From Neodiprion pinetum (lineage: Eukaryota; Arthropoda; Insecta; Hymenoptera; Diprionidae), in the NCBI RefSeq assembly GCF_021155775.2, contig NC_060232.1:13180251-13244250 (forward strand): 64,000 nucleotides of DNA. The letters run 5' to 3'. Of the stretch, positions 1 to 12,200 are shown piece by piece. Positions within the stretch are counted from its first letter, which is position 1. The number at the start of each line of letters is the position of its first letter. The notes under the pieces were generated by a model. The model was not told where the DNA came from, searched no databases, and saw nothing but the letters and a program-made list of their open reading frames with translations. The translations under genes and the position numbers were made by a program.

Positions 1-473
1 CATTTTACAATCAATCACGTTGTCGGAAATTCTTAGTTATCGCTTTACTAACGAAAACATCACAAACCTCATATTTTACACCAAGGAAACGAGTCTAGAA
101 GCTTGAGCAGAATTCATGGTTCCAAAGGGCTGACGATTCTTTCTGTCAATATGATCACCATCTTACTGGCTACCTACACATTGTATGGGCACAGTCTGTA
201 AGTATCTATAGCAAATTTATTTCAGGCAGTTTAATTACAAACATACCTCTTCTGGATTGTCTGTTCGTATATGAAACTCGTATTAGTTTTAGAGCTGATA
301 CACTGTTGAACGGCTCAATATTGTCCGTTGGGAATTGATGCATTTGGTGAAGCAGGTATACGCATCACTAGACACCCTTTCCGCAAGCTCAGCGCTCTTC
401 TCGTTCTACTCACTGACTCCCCCGATCCCGGCTTTCCCGTCTCACCCTATGTTTTACTCTCGCGCTCTCTTTC

Positions 474-489
474 TCTATATATCATGAAT

Positions 490-527
<38 letters not shown>

Positions 528-541
528 GTGTGTATGTACAT
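474..541. repeat. TA-rich microsatellite running into TG
   Basis: An imperfect run of alternating T and A passes into a short TG stretch. CT-rich sequence lies on both sides. Open frames across it are products of the low-complexity sequence and are not genes. Confidence 0.85.
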
Positions 542-3427
542 ATTTCTCCGTCTCTCTCCCTCTTTCACTTTTTGGCTCTATCTCTGTTCTATATGCTGCC
601 ATCCGAGAATATAATGGCTCTAAAACGAAGCCCCGACCATCCCTCGTCTGCTTTAATCTCTTAACGGGCAAACGACAAAAAATATCATTCATATTCTTCG
701 TTAGGACTTAGCCAGGCTCTGACGATGAGTGGTGCAGAAGATTGGTACAGGGTTCAATTAGGATATTGCGCTGTTTTTTTCAATCACATCTATTGCGAGG
801 CGCTAATCATTCAGACTAGATCCAAAAAAATGTATACGTACCGTCAAATAGAATAAATTTTCCTCCTGCGGAAGTAAAAATGTAAGTCGTACATGGACCT
901 TGTACGTATCGGTTTGACACTGTATAAATTGTTTGATGAAAATTGTTTCCTTCTGACGAGGTTGAATTAGTAAATAGTAAAACTCAATCAAAGTTTTTAG
1001 TTGCCGTAACTAAATTGTTCAATTATCACACAAAATATTAATCTTCTTTCGGCAGTCTTCCAGTCGCAACGATAACTTTGTTATTCGAAAGAAATTTTTA
1101 TAAACGAAATGCCACCGCAAAAAACGTTAGATTAAGAGTAAATTTTGAAACTATGTTGGAAACACGTTTTGTTCTTGAAAAAGTATTTTCAAGTATTTTC
1201 AAGAACGGATGTACCTATAAATACATGTAATTTATGTGTGCGTGTGCGGATTTTTATTAGTACGCGAACCGTCCTATAGGTATATAAACGACTTGATCGA
1301 TTGAGAGAAATTTGGATAAATAATTTTCTACATTCAGTCGGTATTCCATTAACTTTAAACTGGCCTTTTCCACATTCGGATTCAAATTGGCGAAGTTCAA
1401 ACCTTTAATAAATATGTAATTTTTTCATTCTGCAAGATGATTATTTCAATTTTGAAATGAAATTTTTTGCCACTGCAATGACATTTTTTAGGAATCCATG
1501 TTTCTTTTTAAATCACTTGGGTCAGTGTACTAATTTGTTGTAAACAGGATTCCAGGCGAACTGATGAACCGATTTTACTAAATTTAGAATGCAAAATGGT
1601 ACATAGTCATATGCAATAGACTACAGTGTTGACTTGGTTGATTTTCACGACCTGAAGCCAAGCAAGCTTGCCATTGTCAAGTAACACTGCTGTTAATACT
1701 GGCCCCTTGACACTGACAATGAGAGTATCAGGCGCCTAAATTATGGATTCTGTTCAAACTTCTACGGTTGTTTTTTCGCCCTAGAATATAAAGCCTATGA
1801 TATGCATTTTCGTCTCCAGTCCTGTCTTTACTCTGGGTAAAATTGACTGTATCAGTAGTTTAATGAGGGCAATGCCATAGTAAGTGAAACCTGCGGTGTA
1901 TTCATGCTTTAAACATTAATTTTCGTTATTCTCCAATCATGTTCAGATGACTGAATGTCGTAAATTCAGGTATAAACGGATGTATAATTATTTTTAAAGC
2001 CCTAGTTAAGGATAAACTACGACTGTTCGACGATTTGATCTAACAAAAACTGAGTGAAGGGAATCCCAATGGATGGAATTACGCATCGGAAGCTCAAATT
2101 TTCAAATAATATAAACCTTCATAATTTCTCCATTTATGTATATCCCCATTCAAAATTGTTTCTACGATATTAGGAGAAGAAAACTAATCATTTCAAGAAT
2201 AGTAAAGCATTTGTACCCATTGCTATGTTTTATAAAAAATTAAAGAGGTCGGACAGGTGTAAAATTTTGTTATTCCTGGCTGCAATCGAGTTGTGACAAA
2301 TACGAATGAAAGATAAATATTGACAGACAGTCGATTCAACAAGGAAAAAAGGCAAATCAGTGACAATATGTTCAAACAGCAGCTAGTGGTCATCGCGAGT
2401 GTTATATAAATTATATTTCATTACCTCTTATGTTCCTGAAAGTATAAATTTCTATTTATCGCTACTGTACACTCCTTAACTAATTTTATTTTTTACCGTG
2501 ATCAGAAAATACATATGTGAGTAAAAAAAGAAAATGAGATTATTAGAGCTATATTTAAAAACCCTTGCATAGATTACTATTCACTCGTATTGAATTTACT
2601 TGCAACTATTGCTACGATATGATGTTGGTGCAGAAAAATTTGATATAAAGGCCTTATCTGACTGAAAAAGTGTAGTTAAATAAACAAACAGATTGAATGT
2701 TGCAATAACCAAAAAATATGTATAATTGACAACTGCAATCCAAGTAAACAGTTAATCCAACGACATTTTCTTGTAATTTGAATAATATTTAAGCTATTAT
2801 TGTAATTATAGCAATTTTACTAGAATTTTCTAGTAATATCAACAAATTAAATTTTTCTCGATGTACTTAACAAATTTTGCAAGCAACCAAGTACGACGTA
2901 CCCATAAATAGGAGGTGGCGGGTAGAAATTACGATGCCTGTCACGTGATCAGATAATTCTCGATCGATACATAATTCATTGATCGATTCTTTATTCTAGC
3001 TTATGTCCCACAGTGAGCAGAAGTCTATAAATTACATCTCGTTTATGTCAACTATGAATACTCCAGGGATAAGTTTCGTAAAAAATGACGTCTCGTATAA
3101 ACTGGATCATGTGTATAGTTCAACACTTCCAGATGGTGAATAAGATTCCGGTAGGTACTTTGACAATTTCTTTATCTCTGACAATTATTCCACTCATGTA
3201 GTATCTAAGAATCCACTCCACCATACGAGCAAGTTATTGCACCTAATTTTCATCCAACGGGCTTTCTGCGGTAAGCAATTGTTGGTGCGAAAATTTCCTC
3301 ATCCCTCTTTTGCCGAGAATGCAGGTATTCCTTGACCCACACTCCCACATACCGAAGCATCGAAACACGATTCTTTATCCTACGCGTGTTACACACGCCA
3401 CATGTGTATTGCAGGAATGCATCGATA
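542..3427. other. Gene-free AT-rich stretch
   Basis: I see no long open frame, no inverted-repeat element and no RNA gene here. The only structure is ordinary AT-rich sequence with short homopolymers. Confidence 0.5.
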
Positions 3428-3883
3428 TTACACGTGTGAGATCCGCGTGAAGGGACAGAGGTGATCAGTGCAATAACCTTGTACCTTTAATCTGCAGCAA
3501 ATTCTAAGAACGTAGGCTGATTCCAATGGCTGCAACGGTACATTTGTCATCCCTAAAAATCCCAATCGTTGTAGGCATCGCGTTAATTTGCTTGGTTGGC
3601 AGCAGCTCTCGGGCGAGTTCATAACCACGGGTTTATCCGGTTGTTTGAGTTCCACTGCGATGATACGAATGTCTCCCCATGGGAACAGCCCGTCACATAT
3701 TGATTGTAGAAGGCGCACCACTGTACATAACTCGTACCACGCGCATAACATGAATTTCATGGAACCTCCCATCATCGCCCTATCCCCCTGGCTCTGCTCA
3801 TCCCGCTTTTGCACTCCGCGCAGTCGGGACAACCCCAAAACCGTTAGGCATAGAACACATCCTAATGATATCAACGACCGCAT
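3428..3883 (-). CDS. Hypothetical secreted-peptide-like ORF (doubtful)
   Basis: This is an open frame of 151 codons starting at an ATG, in a locally GC-richer, CpG-containing patch. The first residues look like a signal peptide: basic MRS, then a hydrophobic core ISLGCVLCLTVLGLS. A dibasic KR follows at about residues 27-28, as in neuropeptide precursors, and the rest is cysteine-rich with two CC pairs near residues 93 and 130. A TATA-like TATATAA lies only about 15 nt before the ATG, too close for a normal leader. The cysteine spacing does not fit insulin, allatostatin C, CCHamide or trissin. I do not recognise a family. An open frame of this length is not rare by chance in 64 kb, and an overlapping ORF exists on the other strand, so this is a candidate only. 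Confidence 0.2.
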   Translation of the reverse strand: MRSLISLGCVLCLTVLGLSRLRGVQKRDEQSQGDRAMMGGSMKFMLCAWYELCTVVRLLQSICDGLFPWGDIRIIAVELKQPDKPVVMNSPESCCQPSKLTRCLQRLGFLGMTNVPLQPLESAYVLRICCRLKVQGYCTDHLCPFTRISHV

Positions 3884-4901
3884 TTGTCACGTGCATTATA
3901 TATAATAGGTGCTATATCTATGTGTCCATGTATGTCTGTATTCGCCGTCGACGAATCGCCTCGCATCTCGACGCTGTGAGAGTCGTCCATGGTTCTTCTA
4001 ATTTTAAGTAACCCAAGGTAGAGACTTCAGTTTTACCTCACCGCACGATGAAACGACGTCTGTCGCAGGTTACGATTGTTGATGGCACGTTGTGGCGAGT
4101 ACTTTCTCTCAACATCGATCGAGACTCTCCGGTTACTATCAGCATATGTATGCTTTTGATCGGATCGTGTGGTATTAATCAGACTTCCTTTGTCCATGAA
4201 TGTTGAGAACGAATGATTTTGCGATTGGTGGATTGCAGCTCTGCTACATGACATTGGCACCTAGTAACCAGTGAACAAAGGATTTGTGCTGATGTACGTG
4301 TAGGAAAGTACTTTCACAACACGGTTGCGGGCGCCTATCTACACCTTCGATATCAGTGTGTGAGTGCAGTCTGGGCACCGGAGAAAGCCTGTTCCCTTCC
4401 ATTAGTTAAATTGTACGGTTCGTTTTCTCACGTATACATGTAACCCAGGTGTTTAAAATAGGATAGACTGTCTTCGGCTTACCTGCTTTATCGACGTGAT
4501 ATAGCGATAGATTTTTCACACCAATACCAATTCTACTACTGACATTTAAGCATTGAACCTATTCCCTCGACAAAGTCTGTTGATCCATTTATTGTCGTTT
4601 ACTGAATATTAGAATGTACTGCTTCTAGCCTTCATCAATATAGTTCACGTTGCGAGCATACTGAGCATTCATGAGAGCGAAAAAGCATCCTGAATAAATA
4701 TTCATATTATATACTTAATCGCATAATGTATGTTACGTGTTTTAATTACAAATTCTTTTTATTCTTATTGAGTATACAGCATCGCTTGAAAAAACGTTTT
4801 AAAATTCGAAAAAAAACAGCATTATTGTGATATTTCTGAGAATATTGTGTCTAAAAAACTTTGAACTCAGAGATAATAGAGTATAGACACATCATAGTAG
4901 T
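3884..4901. other. Gene-free stretch, GC-richer at its left end
   Basis: About 3.2 to 4.4 kb is richer in G+C and CpG than its surroundings. I see no supported exon or repeat in it. It could be regulatory, but nothing specific was recognised. Confidence 0.4.
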
Positions 4902-5171
4902 TTCACCCACAAGAACATAATATTTTTTAACCAATTCAACTGGAAAAGTTTTCCCATAACAAGAAATCAAAAATGTAATTTTCTCAATTAAAGAAAAACA
5001 AAAAACAACTGCCAAATCGCCCCTTGAAATGCCTTACTTTGGAGGGTGGTTTCACCCCCTTGAAGTGTTTAGTGGCAGATAAAAAAAATACATAACGCTT
5101 AGTTTTCAGTCTACTATAACATATTACAAAAGAAATCGAATCGGAGAGATCGATCTGGGATACTTTCCTTG
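4902..5171 (+). repeat. Foldback repeat family A, half copy
   Basis: This sequence aligns base for base over most of its length with 9,046-9,262, including the phrase CACCCACAAGAACATAA and the terminal GATACTTTCCTT / GATACCTTCC. Part of it also aligns in reverse with 8,891-9,050. It carries the spacer and one arm of the palindromic copy at 8,891-9,262, so it is either a truncated copy or one whose other arm was lost. Confidence 0.8.
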
Positions 5172-8100
5172 TGAGATGGCCATATCGTAGAGAGACCGAC
5201 GCAGCGTTGTAACCAACAGGTAGACAAATGTTAGCATAACCTCTAACCAGCCATGCTCGCATCTCGCGAGATTTAATTCAAAACTGTAATACGGGGTGAA
5301 AAGAAGGGGTACGCACACTCCACATGTGACGCATGGTACTTCGGGTAATTGGTCTGACCAATGGGTCTGTATTTAATATGTACTTGTTGCTTGGACTCCA
5401 GATGTGCAATTCCCACAGGGAACTACACGGCGGTTCTCGATAATGTAAACCGTCCCTAAATTTTGTGGCGAGCCCTTAATTGGCGCAAACTACTGATTGA
5501 CGCCCATGGTTGGGGAGTCCAACGTTCCACCCGTACGTTTAGATTTAATTGTTTAGCAATGATTAGGGTAGAAAAACGGCCTGTACCGTCTGAACCAAAA
5601 ATAGTGTTAAGAGAAAAAGTTTTTCAAAAAATTTCCACCAATGTTGTCATGCAAATGACAGTGAACAGAAATGAAACAAAATCCCTAACGCGTAGTAGGA
5701 ATGTATCTAAGTAAATTCTAGTAACAAACACTAAAATCTCAATAATTTAGAAAAAGGTTTTATGGTTAGAACAATCAAAACAAATGAACTCTAGTGTTTT
5801 AATCCGATTCTAATGGTTATTTGGGCTCATGTTGATCATTGAACAATTTGCCACGAATTACAGTCAAGAAATTTTATATTATAATATGATACTTGTAATT
5901 TGTTAATGTAATTGCTGATGAACTTCTATTGTAATGCACTTTCAAAATCTATTCTTATCGACTTGAGGGATAACTCTTTGTAAAGATCATTTAACTGATT
6001 TATAGAAATCTTTATGGTTATCAAAATTAGATCATAAACATCAGATTTGAATCGAGAGCATTAGGGTTTAGCATTTCGCACGGTCTAATTATAAAAGCTT
6101 TTCTCAAATCGTTAGTATCCTAAGGCCACGTAATACTTCTACCTTTACCGACCGAACAAAGTCACCGTTTTTCCTCGAAGAAAGAACGAATCGTCAAAAT
6201 TTGAACCCTTTCCGTTCATTTGTTTATTTAATATAGGCAGAAAAAGGGTGAGTTTGCTCAGTCGGTAAGTGTACGAGTACTAAATGACCTCAACTTGCCG
6301 TGTTACTCAAAATTGCTCAAATTCATACCGATTGCATAGTAGTGATATTGTTTCGTCCACCTTCACTATTATTAGTGAAAATAATATTTCTGGAGTTTTT
6401 TTGAACGGGTTTTTCTTTTTTCACAAGTTTTGATTCAAACGGTACGGCTGATTCACCCCTGATCCAGAACTATAAAATTTATTCTGCTACTGTGTAGTTA
6501 CGTTGAGGCCTGTAGGATAGGTAGATATTTATAAAGTACTGTTAGGATTTTAAGCGGTTATTATTTTGCAGTGTGAAAATTTACTCAAGTTTTGCATAAC
6601 TTTATATTTAAATTTGCTGAAGAAATTTAAAAAATGTCTGGCTAAGTAATTTCTTCTGTCGAAAAATCACGTACTTCAAATGGAGTGTATCGAACATTTT
6701 GATCCTAAGAGAGAACTAAACAGCCTGGCATTTTACTAAATCTTTGCCAATGTGATAGTTCAATGAAAGTTTTGTAAAAAAATAAAAAAAAAACCATAAT
6801 GTGGTTGGTTGCAGCTAGTAAAAACTTTTATTTACACTGCAACGAATGGATCAGAATCAGTGGCGCAAACTTCACTGAATGCGACATTTCAAAAGAATTA
6901 TAAGTTAAGGAATAATACGTATGGGGAATCCAGTACAACTAAAGCACCCTCCAAGTCTTAACAATTTCAATTTTTTTCACTTCTGGTATTTCACGACACC
7001 GTATAAAAATAACATCACTGATTTTTTTTTTTAATTTTAGACCCCTGTTATCCGCAGTTCTCAAAAGCAAAGTTTTGGCAATTTTTGTAATCCAAGAATG
7101 TTTAATCCATGATACTTCGAGACTGAAAATACACATCGACAAGAGCAACGTGCGTTACGAAATTTCATAATTTATCGCTTAGACTCTCAGACAATGAATT
7201 TTTCATCTGTAGTTGTGCCGTTTGTTGTATACATCAATTGTTTGGAGTACGGTCTACTGACTGGAGAATTGATTCGATTTCATTTGATGCAAAAATCACG
7301 GTGTGCGTCAGGAAAACTGAAATTTGGTATAATCACGCGTTCCGATATGCATAATACAATAATATGTATACCTATGTGCTTATTACTGGTTACTTGATTA
7401 AATGGTGGATTGATTACACGGCTCAGCTTCGCTAAATTTTGAAGGGCACGAAATTTAATGAACTGCTAACAATTATCCTTTTTCATTATTTTTTCGAATG
7501 CAATCCTACCCGCCGAAAGTGAGTCGTAACTAAATAAGAACTGTAACATAAAGTTTAAGAAATTTGTAGCCCAAGTAAGATTCTTAAATAAATAAAAATG
7601 AATTGTACAAGAATCATAACAAAAGGCAATATACCTATATAAACTGGAAAACTCAGAAGTTTGTGAACGCTGCAATAAAAAGAATTGAAATCTCGTTCAT
7701 TGGCTTGTAGATTGTTGTCTGCTGAGAGAAAAAAGGATATCCCATAATCTTAGATTAGCGAATGATGCCCTCGAACTGAATTACTATTTAATTAATCCTA
7801 TTATTTTAGATATTAGAAATATTATGAGCTTTGTGTTGTCTTTCCTAGAATCTCCTACCCTCCAAGAATATTTAAACGCTAAAAAGTTCTGATGTACTTG
7901 ATAAGAATTTATAGTGTTATTACCTCCTCCTCTTCATATTGTACATTTACGATACATATAAGGGTAACAATTTGGTAATCCAAAAGGTGAAATTTAAGAA
8001 CGAGACCCTTTTGTATTATCCAATTGGATTGTGAACAAAGAAATAAATTACCCACTCACTTATTTAATCAGCTTCGCTATGAATTTTGGTTTGCGCATTA

Positions 8101-8890
8101 TCCTCTTCATCAAGAATGATAGAATTGTTTGAATGAATTTGATGAATTCGGCCAGTAGATAAGAAGCAGCAAGCCCCATTTCTGATTAATTGGAATCGAA
8201 TCCATTCGTCAGTCAAAAAGCAGTACCGCACCAATTAAAAAATATGCCACAAATGACGAAACTAATAAAGGCATCTACAGTCTGAAGTACTCAAAAATAA
8301 ATGATGACCCTTTGACACTAAAAACATTATAGCTTTCGAATCATTGAAGATTGTACCGACTTTCCTGGAACAATTTTGTAGAACCAAAATTCGAACATTG
8401 CCAAGTAATTGAAATAACAATTTTTCCATCTCAAATCCGTTTTTTAATAGCCAAAACATTGTTGAGAAATCGTGAACTTTTTTTTGTCAAAAAATTGGAT
8501 TGATAACTGTACCAGTGACTTGAATTTAAGTTATTTTTGTAGATACGATTTTTACATGCCGGGGTACCATTGATTTGAATTTTTTGGATCTTAAAAATTA
8601 CCACATTATGATTATTGAAAGCTCTGAAACAAGGGCCCAAAGGGTAGATACTCTTACTGTGGTACAAAAAAAGTCCCAAAAGGTTCAAAAAACCGAGGGA
8701 GTTCAGTTCTGGAGTGTGGTCCTCGAGTTGATTGTGACCTGGATATCTCCATACACTCCAAAGAGACGAAGTGCTTGCTCACGTATCGGTATACTTTACT
8801 TTAAAATCTTACAAGTCCATGTACGCAACCGTATATGAATCTTTGTCAACATGGTCCTCAGTCTCGAATCTCGAATTTGCACTCGTAAGA
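5172..8890. other. Gene-free stretch
   Basis: AT-rich sequence with many stops in all frames. No gene, RNA or inverted-terminus element was recognised. Confidence 0.45.
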
Positions 8891-9262
8891 AAGGTATCTC
8901 AGGTCGATCTCGCCGATTCGATTTCTTTTGTAATATGTTATAGGAGACTAAAAAACTAAACGACACGTAATTATTTCACCTGACAACAAACACTTCAAGG
9001 GGTGGAAACCACCCTCCAAAGTAAGGCATGTCAAGAGGCGATTTGGCAGTTTCACCCACAAGAACATAATATTTTTTAACCAATCCAACTGTAAAAGTTT
9101 CCTCATAACGAGAAATGAAAAATGTAATTTTCTCAATCAGGGAAGTCCAAAAAAAAAACTTCCAAATCCAGGGTGGTTTCACCTCCTCAAAGTGTAAGTT
9201 TTTAGTTTACTATAAAATATGGCAAAAGAAATCAACTCGGAGAGATCCGTTTGAGATACCTT
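8891..9262. mobile_element. Foldback (palindromic) element, family A
   Basis: The element begins AAGGTATCTCA and ends with its inverted counterpart TGAGATACCTT. The arms of roughly 100-150 bp pair imperfectly; both contain the ATTTCTTTTG...ATAT and CCACCCT segments in opposite orientation. A spacer of about 120 bp lies between them. A related half copy is at 4,902-5,171. There is no coding capacity, so it is most simply a non-autonomous MITE or foldback transposon. The superfamily is not determined because no clean target duplication is visible. Confidence 0.75.
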
Positions 9263-12200
9263 CCTGGTCAATTGATAAATCAGATAATGGTTTCTCTACC
9301 TCTTATCGATTTGGGGGGTGGGGGATCGAAGAGGGGTAGAAGTTGTTCTACACAAAAACGCATTACGCTTGGAGATAGGCCCATGTCGAACAAGGACATG
9401 ATCCTCTTAGCACGAGCATTATACTTTTCAAGTGTATTCCGCAAGGCAGCCATCATTCCTGCGTGTAAGTATGCAGTGTCTGCGCACATGGGCATGCGTA
9501 TACAAGCTGTACCTTACGTATATTATCCATCAACGTGTAGATACATGGACGTATATCTATATTCGGGGACTACAAGTGGCTGAAATATTTTCTACCGTCC
9601 CGAGTAAGCGGGATTACTTCCATTTGGCAACACCCGCTGAGTTCGACTTCCACGGGTTCCCGTACCGTCGATCACGCGTTATATTATACGGAGGAGAAAA
9701 TCACTCCTTCCCGAAATAATCGAGTAATAATGATATATAAGGGGCTCGACTTTTCCTTTTAGTCACTGAAATCGAACGTTTTCGTGACTAGACGTCATCG
9801 ACTTTATGTTTTAGCGACCCTGGAATGTAATAGTGCAGATAGCAGATATAATCGACGTAACACATAACCTCAGGTCTCCTTCGAGGCACCAAAACTTTTG
9901 TCCAAAACAGTTTTTGACTATGACTTAAGGTTCCCGAGATGTTTGCTCATCACACTCGAAATGGAACACCCTGTATACATGCATAATATGTGTTGAAATA
10001 CTGTTAAATCGTATAAATTGAATTCGACAGGTCACATGCCAGATTCTGTCAAAAATTTTTGAATATTACTAATGAGATTCACGATCGTATTCTTGAGACT
10101 ATAAAAATTTTTTAAGTTTGGACAACCTAATGGTTAGTGCAATCATGCCTAAAAAGTTATAATATCACAGACAAGCGTGGCAGTAATTTTTATTTCACGA
10201 ATATTTCACATAAATATCCCCACTATTTTCCAATAAATAATATCAATACTTCCGATCTTGTAGATTGGGAAGAGTTCTTCAGCTACATATCTATATGGTG
10301 TGGAAGTTCATTATTAATCAACCTTGGAGATTCATGTGACAAATTTTTTTTCACAAATTCAGCATTATGTCGAAAAATATTAACATTCGCTGAAAAGATC
10401 TTGGAAACTAAGACTTTCACAGAGCATTTTGTAGCTTCTTGACCAGTTATGAAAATTCCGGCTTCGCAGAATTGTTCGTCTACAGGATTACACAAAAATT
10501 TCTTTCAAGGAAAAAAATTTGGAATTTTAATTACAGTAATTGAACATTAAATGTTTTTGCGCAGTCACAGTACGTGTAGTTGAATACATACGCAGTGACT
10601 CGACGTTTTTTCCCTGTATATTTCGTCTTACAATCACTGTTTCCATTATCCAATACGACTTTCGCTTCTTTTGATAAGAGTAACTGAAAGGAAAAAAAGG
10701 TGAAGTCAAGACGACCTGCGGCCGCAGTTCGCAAAGAATATTGACACGTATCCGGTCTTTCGTACAGAGACTGAAGACTGTCGACTGGAGACCTCTCAGC
10801 TGGGTTAACAAAAAGAGAGAAATCGCCAAGAACTTGGACGAAAGGTACACAATAATGACCGGCCTCATCGATACGGTCATAGAACGAAGGTAACAGTATA
10901 ATAATAGAGTTGCAAAGTTAAACGAACTAACTGAATTCACTGGGATCAAAGAGATTTTTACTCAAAGGTTCAAGGAAGTTCCGTAAAGACTGCATCTTCT
11001 ACGGATAGAAATTTTCTCTGATTATTTTATCCAGTGTTTGTTTGTTACGTGCATAGATAAGAGTGTAGACTACGAACCAATAACGATTGATATAATTCAA
11101 GAATGAGAAAGCGAAAGATAACGTAGGTTGAAAGCATCGATTTACTATAACAAACTGCATGATAGTACAGAAAAGAACATACCATGTTTTGATGGATCTA
11201 TCGTGAATTTATTTTTTATGCCGATCCGTAAGTGGGTATCGATTATCCTAGCTTCGGACTACCGTGCCTTCTCGTCGTTGCGTCCCGTTGTAAGCCCCTA
11301 CTGCAATGTTTTCACAAGGACCCCCCGGAAGCTGGGATCCAACTGTAAGCCCGATAAGCTGCTAAATGTGCGCAATTTGAGTTCGAGGATCTGCAGAAAC
11401 AATATTCCCTACTTGAACCCAACTAATACTGAGTTTAGTTTGCGCTTGCTATCAGATCCACGTCGTCGAAGGGGCAGCGTTATAACTGCTAAGGGACGTG
11501 GGTGTATAACCCAGAATAATTACGCCGGTGATGATGGCAATTTGATGTGATCCATCATCTCATTTTACCAGATTTTACAATATTGTTATAGATTAAGGTG
11601 ACCAGGTCAAGTTTACTTTCCATCTCAGTCTTCCTGCCCGCAAACAAATTACTGTTCTTTTCTGCGATAAGAAAGAATACGGAATATTGCTCAATGATTA
11701 TATGAGTTACCGAGACTTAGCTTTGCAATTTATTTACACTGGTTTGAATTCGCATTGTTACTTACGGAATGGATTCCTGAAATTGCAGCTCAATACTTCG
11801 GGGCTAGCGTATGAACAAAAGTTACTAACCTACACGAAATACCAGTTATTTTTATAGCTTGACATCGGCTCCAACATCAGAGTTTTGACTGCATTTAATC
11901 GTTTTCGACGAAAAAGTGGAGTTCTTAGAGATTTGTCCTCAAGAAAAACACTGTGCAAGTCCTACTATTCATCAAAGGGTTACCTAATATTGATGCAGCT
12001 CTTAACTGGTACTATCCTTGGTCCAAAAGACTCGTAAACAGCTTTCTCGGGTGATGGACTTGTATTGATCGGGATGGATGATCTTTACTGGATGAAAGAA
12101 ACTCAGGATTGATGTTAAATTCGGAAGATAACCGTATAACGGCAAGCTCAATTGTGTACAATGACACAGTGGTTACATAGTGAGTATCATGATGGTACAG

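Noticed and set aside
328..711. 127-codon frame across the TA microsatellite
   Set aside because: The frame is open because of tyrosine/isoleucine codons in the TA run. There is no domain signal.
10527..11550. Two ~140-codon frames on opposite strands
   Set aside because: Their length is expected by chance at this base composition. One begins at TTG rather than ATG; no motif, splice partner or codon signal was seen.
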